A stretch of 64,000 nucleotides of DNA from Hoplostethus atlanticus (GCA_034670405.1 JAXDDX010000117.1:992001-1056000), one strand, 5' to 3'; counted from the stretch's first letter, positions 10,901 to 25,500 are shown. Program-made: numbers and translations. Notes: generated from the letters alone by a model not told the origin.

Positions 10901-13900
10901 GGAGGTAAGAAGGAGCTGTTCCTTTCACTGCCCTATAGGCTAGCACCAGGGTCTTGAACTAGACGCGAGCCGCTACAGGGAGCCAGTGTAGAGAACGGAG
11001 AAGGGTAGTTGTGTGGGAGAACTTGGGGCGGTTGAACACCAGACGAGCTGCAGCTTTCTGAACAAGCTCCAGAGGTCTGATTGCAGATGCTGGGGCACCA
11101 GCAAGGAGGGAGTTGCAGTAGTCCAGGCGGGAGATGACAAGAGCCTGGATGAGCACCTGCGCTGCCTTGTCAGTGAGGAAGGGGCGAATCCTCCTGATGT
11201 TGTAGAGGAGGAATCTGCAGGCGTGTCACTGATGCGATGTTTGCCGAGAACGACAGTTGGTCGTCCAGGGTCACACCCAGATTCCTCGCAGTCCGAGTTG
11301 ACGTCACCACAGCATTATCAATGGTGATGGCCAGGTCTCGGTGCGGACAGCCCTTCCCCAGGGAGGAACACCAGCTCAGTCTTGTCCAGGTTGAGCTTCA
11401 GGTGGTGCATCGACATCCACTCCGAGATGTCAGCCAGGCATGCAGCAATGCGTGCCTCCACTTGTGTGTCAGAGGGGGGAAATGACAGGATCAATTGGGT
11501 GTCATCTGCATAGCAGTGGTAGGAAAAGTCGTGGGAGTGGATAACAGAACCAAGAGATGTTGTGTAGAGGGAAAAAAGAAGAGGACCCAGAACCGAGCCT
11601 TGCGGAACCCCAGTAGTGAGCCTGCGTGGTTCTGACACAGACCCTCTCAGCGTCACCTGGTAGGAGCGATCCGTCAGGTAGGATGCAAACATGGAGAGTG
11701 CAGAGCCTGAGACACCCATCCCCTCAAGGGTGGAGAGGAGGATCTGGTGGTTCACCGTGTCAAACGCTGCAGACAGGTCCAGGAGTATCAGGACGGAGGA
11801 GAGAGAGTTCGCTCTAGTGGCATGGAGCGACTCCGTCACTGCCAGGAGGGCAGTCTCGGTCGAGTGACCCACTTTGAACCCAGACTGGTGGGGATCCAAG
11901 AGGTTGTTCTGGTGGAGGTACAAGGACAGTTGATTGAAGACAGCACGTTCAAGAGTTTTTGATAGGAAGGGTAGAAGGGAAACCGGTCTGTAGTTCTTGA
12001 CCTCAGAGGGGTCAAGTGTTGGTTTCTTCAGAAGGGGGGTGACTCTGGCAGTCTTGAAAGCAGAGGGAAAGCATCCAGACATCAGAGACGTGTTGATGAG
12101 GTGGGTCAGGAAGGGAAGGAGTTCAGGTGCAGTAGACTGCAGCAGAGTGGATGGGACCGGATCAAGGGAGCATGTGGTGGGGCGGCTAGATGTAACAAGG
12201 TGAAGGACCTTGTTTGGGGTGAGGGGAGAAAAATGGGATAGGGAGGGAGGTGGGGAGGGAAAAGGTGGAGAGGGTGGTAGAGAGGGAAGGCAGACAGGTG
12301 TGGTTGGTGCGCAGGGCACCAGCCGGGGGGTGAGGGAAGGAGGATCGGATATCGTTAACCTTCTTGTCAAAGAAGTTGGCGAAATCGTCAGGGCGGAGGG
12401 AGGAGGTGGGAGGAGGGGGTGGGGTTTGGAGGAGAGAAGAGAAAGTTTCAAAGAGTTTTTTAGGGTTGGAAGCAGAAGTTTGAATTTTAGTGCAGAAGAA
12501 AGCAGCTTTAGCAGCAGATAGAGAGGAGAAAAAAGTGGAAAGGAGAGATTGGAAGGTAAGAAGGTCCTCCGGGAGTTTGCCATTTCTCCATTTGCGCTCA
12601 GCCACTCTCAGGCTCCGTCTCTCAGTACGCACTGAGTCCGACAACCAAGGGGCAGGTGGAGTTTGGCGTGCAGGCCTGGAGGTGAGGGGACAGAGATTGT
12701 CCAGAGAAGAGGACAGAGTAGAGAGAAGAAGATCAGTGGCAGTATCAGGGGATAGAAGAGAAAAAGATTCAGGGGCAGGGAGAGCAGAGAGAACAGAAGA
12801 GGAAAGATCAGTGGGGGAGAGCGAGCGGAGATTGCGTCGAGAAGAAACCATGTGGGTAGGGGGAGGATGTGAGGGGGGAGAGGAGAGAGAGAGAGTGTAG
12901 GACATGAAGTAGTGGTCAGAGAGATGAAGAGGAGTGACGGAGAGGTTGGCAGTAGAACAGTGTCTGCTGAAGATTAGGTCCAGTTGGTTGCCAGCCTTGT
13001 GGGTAGGAGGAGATGGGGAGAGGGCTAGGTCTAAGGAGGCGAGGAACGAAAGAAGAGGGGGTCTCGATGCACTCTTGGAGGAATTTTGGTAGGCCGGCCA
13101 CTCCTGGGAAGGTTCACCACTGTTCCAAGTTTTCTCCATTTGTAGATAATGGCTCTCACCATGGTTCGCTGGAGTCCGAGAGCCTTAGAAATGGCTTTGT
13201 AACCCTTTCCAGACTGATAGATGTCAATGACTTTGTTTCTCATCTGTTCTTGAATTTCTTTAGATCGCGGCATCATGTGCTGCTTTTTGAGACCTTTTAA
13301 CCTACTTCACATTGCCAGACAGGTTCTATTTATGTTTAGATTCAACAGGACTGGCAGTAATCATGCCTGGGTGTGTCTAGTGAAATTGAACCCAATTATC
13401 AATTAAATTTGGTAAGTGGTTGATTTAGTAACTAAGGGGGCAATTACTTTTTCACATAGGGCCAGCTAGGGTTGGATAGCTTTTTTCCTTCAATAAATTA
13501 AATCATCATTTAAAAACTGCATTTTGTGTTTACTCGGGTTATCTTTGTCTATTATTAAAATTGGTTTGATGATCTGAAACATTTAAGTGTGACAAATATG
13601 CAAAAATAGAAGAAATCGGGAAGGGGGCAAATACTTTTTCACAGCACTGTATATATACTGATCTTGTCAACAAGCATGTGAAAGCATGCAGAAAACAGAC
13701 ACATCCATGTTTCACTGTGGAGGTGAAACAACTGAAACGGCTACCAAACACTGAAAGTGTCAGTGAAAGTGTCAGTGTTTGGTAGTGAAAGGGTCAGGAA
13801 GTGACGCCACGTATCAGTCTGCTGTGTTTCCTACAGTCATTGTCAGTAATGTGGTTCCCACTGTGTGTGTGTGTGTGCACCTGTGTATGTTCTGAGTAGC

Positions 13901-14946
13901 TGCTTTTCCAGAACAAGGCCAGGCAGTCCTTACCAGGGCTAAATAATTTGAAAATCTAGCATTCCTTCTATTCCTCCTCCTTTACACCATGTATTAAAAT
14001 GCATCTGCATCTGGATATGCTATCCAAATAATGAACAATGATGATTTGTACTCGCGGTGATGACGTTTCTACTATTGGTGATGACGTTTCTACCTGTGGT
14101 GGTGATGTTTCTACCTGTGGTGATGACGTTTCTACCTGTGTGATGACGTTTCTACCATTGGTGATGATGTTTCTACCTGTGTGATGAGGTTTCTACTATT
14201 GGTGATGACGTTTCTACCTGTGTAATGAGGTTTCTACTATTGGTGATGACGTTTCTACTATTGGTGATGACATTTCTACCTGTGGTGATGACGTTTCTAC
14301 CTAAAGCGCTGACATTTCTGTCTGTGGTGAAGGTGTTTCTACCAGCACAGACAACATTATAACACTAACATTACATTACATATCTAACACTACATACATA
14401 CTACATAACACTACATATCTAACACTCTACATTCCCCTGTGGGCGGATACTTTCTCACTAATGCAAACACACTGTATGGCTTGCATTTCCATTTGGCTGA
14501 CACTGACAGGTCCCATCAGATTCCCATCACAACATGTGCATTTACACCTTGCATTTTTCATATACAGATAAGATATCCAAATACAGATCACATTTTAATA
14601 CCAGGTGGAAATCGGATCCATGTAATGTCTGTTAGCCATACGATGCAGAAAGGCTCACATTAATGTCAGTTGATGAAAATTTGTGAAAAAAGAGTGTATA
14701 ATGATACCAAAGCAGGCTAGCCCTGTTTGACTGTTCAGTTTGAAACCAGGCTAGTCCTAACTGAAACCAGACCATCCATGTTGAGCTCTGGGTGGAAACC
14801 AGACCTGTGGTTTTGACAGGAAACACAGCTGTGTGAATCACAAAGATTATCAGCGTTGCTGTAATTTTTCGTTGGTGCTCAACAAAAGACGTGCTGAGAG
14901 TCTGTGTAATTGTTGAAATTGGTTATGCTTTGTGTTTGCTGTTTGC

Positions 14947-14983
<37 letters not shown>

Positions 14984-16531
14984 CAAACAGTAGGTGGTGG
15001 TGGAGATTATGTTTCTCTCTAACAGTGCTGTGATGTTCTCTTGTCTTGCAGTCGGCTCACATTATGACTCTGAGGAACTGGAGAGAGGTACGTATCTATA
15101 TTTGCCAATTTAATATGTTTTTAGAGGAAATTATGCATGTAGTGAAATTAATATTGTTTAAAGGGAATTTAGTGCAGGTGCAAAAATAGGTGAACCTCCT
15201 CTTCCATTAGAAGGTAGAATTAGGTTGGTAAATAATTGAGTATGAAGTTACCTCGTCAAAGGTCAGGACTGGTGAGAAACCAGGCCAGTTGGGTGTTACC
15301 CTTGCAAGAAAAACATTATGCCACAATCTAAGGAGACCTCAGAGGACCTCAGGAAGTGAGTGTGCATCAGTCTGGGGAAGGTCCCAATCAAAAATGCCAT
15401 GTTTCAGTGGGCTAATATGCACACCTTGTACTTGCAACATCAATGGTTCGAGTTCAGCTCGCAATTTGTTGTTTGTCACCCCCCCTCTCCATTTTCCCTG
15501 TCCCATTACACTGGACACTGTCTAATAAAGCAGAAATGGCATTAAAACTACTTTTATAGAAATGCCTTGCCTTGCATCAGAGGCAATTCAGCTAAATTTT
15601 TTGTGATCAAAATGAATAAGGTCTCCATCCTCCACCCTTGTCCCTTTTCAATAAAATCTAAATACAGGCACAGTTCTCTCTCGATTCACCAGAGAGATGA
15701 GCAAATCTCAAAATTGCAGCAACATCTAAACCATTTTAATTTCTCGCTGTGATTGAAAAGCTGAACAAAGTGTTAAAGGGATGTCTCTGCTATGAGCACC
15801 TCCTTGGTTTATTCTGTTTCATAAACAACACACACATTACAGTAGATATTCCAGCAAACAGCTACTTGTGGTTATAATGATGAGGCATTTAGCATAAGAG
15901 GCTAATTTACATCACTAGACCACCTACTATTTGCTCTCTCTCTGTCTCTCTCGCTCACTCTCTCTGTCTCTCTCTCCCCAGCGCGTCGACTGTCTGTTGA
16001 AGCAGGAGCGTTTTATTGAGGCTCTCTCTTTAGCCTGGTCCTTCCACGAGGGAACTGCAAAGGCTGTGCTTGGTGGGTACAACACACAACCAGCAACCAG
16101 CCAATCAATCCACCCAACACATTTGTAGCAGGGATGCACCGATCAGGTTTTTTGGGGCCCATTCCGATTACAGATTCTCTGGTCGTCGATTGCATTTTAG
16201 CCGGACTTTCTACTAACGACAGCACATCATGCAAAAGTGCACAGAATTATGAGATGAATTATGAGAAGTCACCAGCCCAGTTCACCTCATTAATCCAAGT
16301 GGGAGATGTTGAAATCACTGTGACTGTTGTGTGTTTCTACCAGGTCTGTTTGGAGACCCAGCCAAGAGGAAAGGAGTGGTAGCTGACAAGGTTGGAAGAG
16401 CAAACTCCTGCCTTATATTTTCTATATTTCTTTCCCCTCATTGTACTCCTCTGATGTGAATTCTACTCTAACTTTTTTCCTGCTCCTTGATGAACTGGTT
16501 TTCTCTCACCCTTATCTGTGTGTGTCTGTGT

Positions 16532-16562
<31 letters not shown>

Positions 16563-19500
16563 GGGTGGCAGATGGTAGAGATCCTGTTCCAGTTTGCAGA
16601 GCGTTCATTGAGGAAGTGTCCAGAACAAGGCAAGATCCAAGTGATGGAGCAACACTTCCAGGTAAGCTAACTCACAACCTCGATGATTCATTTCAAGATA
16701 TAATTTGAAGCGTGGATAATACAGTACACTTGATAAATAAGTGTACTGTATATCACAGCATATTTGTTTTTCTTGAAATTTCAATAAAAATGCTTCTGAA
16801 GACGTAAAAGGCTCTGGAATAGGGGAGACCGGGGTACTTTTCTTCACCAATAAAAACGTTTTATTTTTAGTCTGTCCCACAGTGCCCCGGTCTCCCCTAC
16901 ATGCATACATGCCTTCATTATTCCGTTAAAGCAGTCTCTCTCAACTGTTTGAAAGGGAAACATGGTCTTGCATAGGTAAAGTCATAGCATGTGTAATGTC
17001 TAGTTTGTTGAATCAGGCTCTCGCTAAGGATAATGGATAGAGATTCATTAATCAAGTTTCACTTCAGGTAAAAACGATGAGTTGTCAAAGCATCACCTGC
17101 TGTTATTGTTAGCAAGAAATGATTAATGAGGATATTGAGAGCTGATGGTCTCTACCTTTGTCAATATGTAGACTGGAGGGATGTTAGACTTTTTTAAGGA
17201 TTTGTATCACTCAACCCTTAGATCTCGCCAACACCACAAATCAGAGACGGGCTCTATATATTAAATTATGTACACACATTTTAATTTTATTAACATTTTT
17301 ATGCAACTCAAAGTATGTTTTATATACTGAGCACACACAACAGCATATGTCATGCACATTAGTGAATATTTCTTTACCACAAAAACCACTGTGACTTCAT
17401 TGCTCCCTGTAGGGAAAGTCTTTTCTGTTGCCCCTTCATAGGGAGGTTAGAGGTCAGGGGTCAGCTACAGAACAGCACCCCTGGAGCTGGTAGGGATTCG
17501 GTGTCTTGGTCAAAGACAAATGGCCCTCAACAAACCGACACAATCAAAACAATTAGCTAGCAATTAACCAGCACCACTTTTTAATCAGTTTTTGTGTTTT
17601 GAAATATATAGGGGAGTGAATTAGTGGCCTGCTTAACTTGTCTTCATTTGTAACTCAGTCATGTATTTCCTGCCTCGTTTTCTATCTGCCTCTTTCTTTT
17701 CTTTTTCTCACCTTTCTCACTTTCTTTCTCTCACTCTCTCTGGCTGTCTTTTTCTCCCCCTTTTTTGCTCATTACTTTCTTCTTCTTCTTTCTCTCTTAA
17801 AATCTCACTTCCTCTCTCCCTAGGACGTGGTGCCTGTCCTGGTGGATTACTGTCTATTGCTACAGAGGATGTAAGTCAAATAGACTAGCACATAGATAGT
17901 CACATAGATCTGGTCAGTTGACCCAGCTAACTGGCTACTCAAAGTAGTGAGTAGTGAGATCCAAATTGTCCTTGGATCTGGCAGAGAGATGAACAGAGCT
18001 GAAGAGGTTCCAAATCAAAGACTACGACAACTGGATTGATGTTAATCCATAACATTAGCTAATGTTAGCAGTCAACTACTTCATGCTGTTAGTTATATTT
18101 ATCTCCAAACCAAGGTTGAATTGTGTAAGGCTATGCTCACACTACAGGCCTTCATGTTCAAGTCTGAATTGCAAATATCTGTGTTGGATATCTATTTTAG
18201 GATTTAACTCACATCTGTTACCAATATGAGCTGACATCGATGTTGAAATGACACGTGGCAGAGTAAAAATAACACAAGATGTCATAGAAGTTTTTGACTA
18301 GCTATTTGGCTTTCTTTCCATTGTTCAGGGTACCCCCAGGATTCTCCAAGTTAAATCTAAGACTTTTTAAGACCTTTTTAATACCACTTAGAATTAAATT
18401 TAATGCCAACTTCACGGCCATACTGATAAAAAAGTATGAAGGATATAATGGAAAATCAGTATGGATTTTAAGCCCTAGAAAATAATTATTTACCAAGTAC
18501 TTGAATTTAATAAAACATGTTATTATAATACTTACATTAATATTTAATACACAATACCTTTGTGAGTGCCCTTCACATGATCAGCGACAAAAACGCTCAG
18601 CGCTGGCATTCATTTCCTATTTGGCAAGCATTGCCGCTGAACCTAGTGCCGCCGCCTTTTACTTTAATACTTTTAAGACCCCGCGGGTACCCTGATTGTT
18701 GTCTTATTGTCCTCCATGCTAAGACTGGCTCAGCCAAGCTGACAAAATCATGACTATTGTCTCAGGTGAATGATGTAAGATTTACTCGTTGACCTGGCAA
18801 CGCTGACAAATTCTAACTTGAGCTTTCAAACACAAGTTGCATGTAGGTTGCATGCCTTGGGATCCAATTTTGCAGCACATATCCATGTGGTCCAAATGGG
18901 AATTGAAAAAAAAAAAAAGCTACTTCATGCAGCCTTTTGTTCTTCACACTGGTTGCAAAACATCAGCGCTGTGTCACCTGAGAGAAAACATTAGAATTGG
19001 GACACTTTAATCTGGAGTGTGAACTAGTGCTGCACAATTAATCTAATCGCAATCGCAATCGCGATGTCAACCTGTGCGATTATATAACTGCAAAAGGCTG
19101 CGATTTAATTAAATAAAAAATGTGCGTGCGTGAACGTGACAACCTATTCTCTGTTTGTGTGCAGTCTGCTACGCCCATAATAAAGAGATGACCAATCAGT
19201 CTCTGTTCAGGCAGTGAAGCGTGTGTGCAGGGTCACATGACTATCCGATGTGGTGCAGAGTCAGACCAGGTTGAATGGATAATAACGAGTAGGTTGACGC
19301 TGAACTGGTGGGCAAAAAAAACGCGACAAATGTTATATGGCGATATTTTGGATTCAAGCTCAGCGACATTGAGCAGAAAGACGTACTGTGTAAAACATGC
19401 AAAGTGAAAGTCGCTACATCACGCGGCAATACTACATAGTTGTATCCACGGTCGCAAACAACTCGCTTTTCGGCGAATGTCGCTTTCTTCATGTCAATTT

Positions 19501-22500
19501 GGGTGACTTGTGTGATTCGTCCCGATCCAAAGAGTTTTTTTGGGGGGGTGTATGGGTGATGGACGAATCTCCTTAACGATTCCTACAGTGTATTTCTGTC
19601 AGCTCACATGAGTGAACTGCATTGAGCAAAAAATTCTACTCAACTGTCAGGACCTGCTCTTAAGCAACAGCAGAGCAGACAATCTGCTTCCTGTTTACAC
19701 CGGCACGCGCATGCCCAGTGTAGGTGAATGGTTACGTGATATGCGTTTTTAGGCGTATTAGCATTGACGGAGATAATTGCTGAAACGGTGCTAAAACGCT
19801 TCTGTGAACGGAGATCCTACGTATTAGTGTGGATGTAGCCTGAATCCAGTTTCATTTTTAGAAGAGGTTGTACAAAGTATGCCCCATTTTGTAACTTAAT
19901 CACAAATTTTTATGTTACACCCTGCTTAAATGTCCTTGTTTGTTTGGGCATTCAAAATGTCTTATTTGAATGAAAATTTGTATTTTCTTATTTATTGTTC
20001 TATTTATTTAGTTGTACTATTGAGAAAACCTAACAAGTTTGCAGAAATGCCTTTATTTAGAAAAATATTTTTGGTTATTTATTTAATTTTGTAAAATGTT
20101 AAGTTATTTTGAAAACAGTACTGTACAAATTTTTGTTTTTGTATTTTTTATGCTAGTTTAAGTTTGTATGTTTGAGTTGAGAAATACACATTTCAAAATT
20201 ATCAGTAATCTGTGCATTTTCCTTGATTACCAAGCAAGTAGACTCATGATACCATTTGTTTATTATATCGCAATCGCAAATCGCAATATTGTCCACAATA
20301 ATCGCAATATGACTTTTTCACCAAATCGTGCAGCACTAGTGTGAATGGAGGCTTAGAGAGAAACCTATTTATTGTTAGACTGCTGGAAAAGTTCTGACAG
20401 CTTCAGTAAGAAGAGACAAACTTGGAGAATTTGTGGTATATGTGTGTGTGTGCGCAGTGATCTGCTGTTTAACCAACTGTATGGTCGGCTGGTGGAGAAC
20501 GTGGTTGCTAAGGGCGTCTTCCTGGAGTCGCTGGAGTCATACATTGTTGCGGAGCGCCTGGGTCACCTGACCACGCCTGTCATGAGAGACCTGCTGGCTC
20601 ATTACCATGGCAACGGCATGATGGACAGCCTGGAGAACTGCATAGTCCACCTGGATATCACCAGCCTAGACATACAACAGGTGTGGGTGCTGCTAGGAGA
20701 GTACGGTATACAGGATTTACAGGAATATATCAGAATGTATTTTAAAGCTTGTATCACAGATTCGTTGCAGACTAATGTTTACCCCTGTACAACTTTTTTG
20801 AGCTGAAAAACAACAACAAACCAGGAAGAAATGTTTAAGTCATGGAAGTGCTCCAACTGAGTTATGGAAAGTTATGGAATAGTCACACCATATCGTTGAG
20901 AAGCAATAATAGAATAGCTATAACAACTATAATTATAACAACTATAACAAAATAACAATAACGTTTAACAAGTGTCAGACCAAAACTTCTAAGATGTAAC
21001 AAAATGAGTTGCTATACTTTACCATTGGTGTCATTTTTACTAAAGTGTGTCTGTCTGTGTCTGTTTGTGTGTATGTGTGTAGGTGGTTCAGGTGTGTTGG
21101 GAGAACCAGCTCTACGATGCTATGATCTACGTTTTCAACAGTGGCATGAATGACTATATTACACCTATGGAGGTAACACACACACACCGACTTTAACACA
21201 CATGTAAATGCAATCCGCCCCCAGTCTCTCTACATGTATAGATGTTTATCAGTCTGACAGTCAATTAGACAAATCTCTCTTTCTCTCCCTTTCTCTCTTT
21301 CACTCAGTCTATTTCAGTTCAAAGACACTTTGTGGTCATTTCCATAATGATTGGAAATGGATGATGAGTCCACCCTGCAACCTACACTCAAAAAAATAAA
21401 TCATTGGATGAACGTAATTTTATCATGCCACCTATATTCCACTCAATCAAATCAAGTAAAACTAGTGTGTTTTGATTGTGTTATCTGAACACCAAACACA
21501 TTTGTGGAGGAAACTTAATGTTAATATGTAAAGGCAATTTATTTGGCTTTTGTTAAACTAAAATGTTTTGCTTTAGTTAGTCTAATGAAATTCATTTTAA
21601 TCTAATGAACATCAGTCAAACGTTTAAGTACAACAAAACCCTGCCTTGTTGAATGAACTAGTACAGGTTTTATCTGTTTTACTCATGTCAGTCTTGTTGA
21701 ATGAACTAATATGGTTTTTGTTTGCTTTACTAATATCAATCTTGTTGCTTCAATTAATGCCATTTTCATTGCTAGTACTAAGCATTTGTTTCCATTAAAT
21801 GACCTAAGGTCCACAAACTTACATAAAAAAGTACAACAAAAATGCAAAACAATTTCACATTTTATTTAACATTTGGCTTTGACATACAGCTGCCAAGATT
21901 CCGGTTCTTCCTTTAACCCTCTCATGCTATACTTCCCTTAACTTATCATATTAGCACCGACCCACAGGCCACAATTTACCTTAATGCCACCAGAGAATGC
22001 AAACCAACTGTCCTAATTGTAACCACACTGTTCTGAAGGATGGTTGACCCAAACTTCAACATTAAGAGACCAGCTGAGAATTAAATGAGTTGAATAAATA
22101 ACAGGCAAAAAAAAGAGCAATGTATGGAGACCACCATAGAACTTACAAAACTCAGTCAAAGTCACAGCAAGAAGGATTATGAAAATGGAGACACCCTTTG
22201 ACTCTACCTCCCGTGGACATAACATTACACCAGTTCTTTACCATCATTACCTCTACATTGTTTTTCCATATGTCCACAATATGCTAGTTAACTTCCTTAC
22301 TGACATAAAACAGTAAGTGGTTTAATTCCTAATTCCTTCAACTTCTTAAAACACATTTATAAAAATGCAAGAAAATAGACTTTGGAAGCCACAAAATATT
22401 CTTGGCCCATTATAAAAACAAAGTTTACAAAAATCCAAGATGTGTGCATAAATGCAACAATATGCATGAGTGGAAAAAAGTGCAATTTTTCCTTTTAACA

Positions 22501-25500
22501 CTGAATTATTACAATCTAAATCAAAGCTTGCACAATCTTTTTGCTATGTTGATAAAATGTCAAAATAATAACAATAATTGCAAAATACAATTACTCTATT
22601 TAAGGAGGCTATAACTAAATCATGAATTGTGTTTTTTTCTATTTAACATTTAGAGTGAACATATTCATTGTGTGTTCATATTCAGTCATAGCAGTCATAT
22701 TCAAGTATGACTGCTCCACTCACTAAAACAATTTTTGAAACCAAGTGTGTGCGACTGCTCCAGCATCAATAATCGTCCATCAAGTAAAATCAGTGTGCAT
22801 GTATGTGTTCAAAAACACTGCTGTGTGACTGTTCCACCCACACAAAAACGTAGGAGACTTTGCAACCTATGAGACAACAATCTTAGTCTCAGTCCATTGA
22901 GCAAACTAAATTAAATAGTCCTTTTAGACTAAATTTTAAACTTTCAAAGTTAAACAACAACAAAAAAACATCTGCATTGCAGGGATATGGTCAAATAGTT
23001 CAGTCTTCTATCAGTTCTCCATCATGTCTTCTTCAAGCTTACTCACTCCAGAAGCTTGTTTTTTAGGAATTGTGCCTTTGTCGACAACCTCTGGCCATCC
23101 AGATTTTAAAAAATCTTCTGCATGACTTCGAAAGTGCATCTGAGCTCTGGTGGGTAGCTTAGGTTCAAACAGTATATCAGTTCAAATAACAGAGCACAAG
23201 CAATCGCGATGCTCCCCAATTCACGGATGACCTCCACACCTTCAATCAGGACACTGATGTCCTCTGGGTCATCTCCGGGCTCCATACCCTCCTTCTGTAT
23301 GACATACACTCCCATCAAAGTTTGCTCCATGAAACTGTTGGCCTCCATGTCTGTGTCCTGTGGAGTAAAGTATAACAATAAAGCACAATGTGTTTTAGCT
23401 GTACAGGGTTTCAAAATGTATGTTTTGCTGTTTAATATATCATATTTATTACTCTTAATTTCTGCTTTGAATTTAAGATATCAAGCAAGAAAAATGTGCT
23501 TTCTCCAACTGGTCTACAACTACTTTGTCACACCTAGTGAATTTCACAAGTAACTCACCATGTATTCCTTTACCAGTTTCTCATGGTCTTCATTTAAGTA
23601 GGTGCACAAGGACTTGAGGATGCATGCTCATCTTGTATGTATTGTGTCATCCTGTGGAGAAAAAAAAGCAATATTCAGCATTTTAGGAAGCAGTTTGAAA
23701 AAACAAACAAAGCAGTCTTGATAGCAAACTGCAAGTTTGATGATTATTATGCGACGAACAGTACCTTGGTCTCAGGAGCCCAAAAGGCAAGTACTCAACA
23801 TATATATGAGATCTCAACCAAATCAGACACACACCACACACAGGATGATCATTTCATTCATTCTCACTATGTGATTTGACCAATTACTCATCTCTGACTG
23901 AAGCTGAGCTAATCAGTATAATCACCTGATGAAGTTTTTTGATCAAGTCAAAACCTGCATACTCTTGGCACTTTTGCCTACAATATGTATAGATATGTAT
24001 ATATTATGCTCATGCAATTGTCATGACAGGGGCATAAAGTATTTTATAAGCATAGATCTACCCATTTAATACAAACCTTGGAGATGGCCACCATGAGCTG
24101 TCTTATTTTTCTTCCAGCCGCCCCACCTTTGCGTCGAAAGATCTCCATCATGCGTGGCGAGTGTCAGTCAAGCTCAGTAAAGAATGTAGATAGCGGTAAC
24201 GTCGATATGCGCATGAACTCCTTATCGATCTGAAAAACATTAACAATGCACTTGTCACTCACCTCACATTAGAACATCACAACAATATACAACACAGGAA
24301 GGATGGATATTAAATTACTAGCAGTTTGATCACTATATTCGCAATATCAATGAGGAGAGAACTACTCATCTACTAAATATCACATTACCCATATCCTTGT
24401 TTTTGGTCAACACTTATATTTGATTTGTCATTATCTCCCTGTTCTTATGTGTGCGCGCACTCTTGAGGGCAAACATAAAACCTGAGCACATATAGGACAT
24501 GTACCTCTTTCACAGTGAACAGAGCTGGCCATCTGCTTTTAAAGTCTGCAACCAAGGGCTGTCCTTGAAGAACTTCTTGCCTTCGGTATGAAAAAGTCTT
24601 CTCCATTTTCTCAGTCACTATATGGTCATTGTTTCTCTTGGTAATCTCTGAAAGCAGTGCAATTCTCTCCTTTTCCAGACTATCAGTGGTTTCTCCTTTT
24701 GGATGCTGCGGACAGTAATTGACTTCTGAGCTTTTTCACATTCAAGGCTGCCAGACGTTTGTCTTGGGGCTTCAGTGAATTTATCATCACTTCAGTACAT
24801 CCCAGGCCTCATAGTTTGGTCCGGAAGTTGGCCATTTTATATTTAAGGCTTATCTTCCACCCATAACAGCCATTGAAGGATCCCTTTTCACCAAGACAAG
24901 GATGCTTTTTCACAAGTGCTTCTGCAACATCATTCAGATCATTGTCGGTTGGGTATGCTTTGAATTTCATTATTTCTTCTGCCAGTCTTTCCAAAATTTG
25001 GGATTTCAGTTTCGGTGAGGGGCTCAAATGAATTCCACTAGCACTGAACTCAGCATTGGCCTTTTCAAGTTGCAGTTTAGCATCATAGCTGAAACAAGGG
25101 ACTGTGAAAACACTTGGCCAAACCCAAAGTCTTGTAGATGGCGATGAACCTGGAGAAGAAACTGGCTCAGTATTATCTGTGTCAACCGAGGAGATAGATG
25201 AGGAATCTGTTGGGCCCCTGTCTGCTCGAGGTTGACGTGTCCTTGCATCATCTTCTTCAGTTTGCAAGTAGATCAACTTAATGGTTGCTTTGTCATCAAT
25301 TTCAGAGATCACAGACAGGTTGATTAACTCATTTCCGAAATCAGCATCTTGATACTGAAGCCGAAAATCTTGTTGCAATCCAAAACTGGTCTTTATTGTC
25401 TGGCACAATTCCTCTATGGAGTCTGGTATCCCTGCTGGCAGAATTAGCTTCCTGGCATCATCTTCACCAAGGAGGATTCTGAGTCTTATGGGCTGGGTCA

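Larger units (their letters stand above)
9320..13653 (-). mobile_element. Tc1/mariner transposon split by an L2 LINE
   Basis: Inverted ends CAGTGCTGTGAAAATG (about 9322) and TTTTTCACAGCACTG (to about 13651) are flanked by TA, the Tc1/mariner target. The transposase reads on the minus strand: N-terminal helix-turn-helix [16 protein letters not shown] with [11 protein letters not shown] (13276-13080), and the DDE core with [26 protein letters not shown] and [11 protein letters not shown] (10150-9540). The core is broken by a 1-base shift in an A-run near 9778. The first and second halves are separated by the L2 insertion at 10348-13063. Without it the element would be about 1.6 kb, the usual size. 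Confidence 0.9.

Noticed and set aside
11237-12900. Plus-strand open frames across the L2 element
   Set aside because: They are shadows of the minus-strand reverse transcriptase and show no motif of their own.
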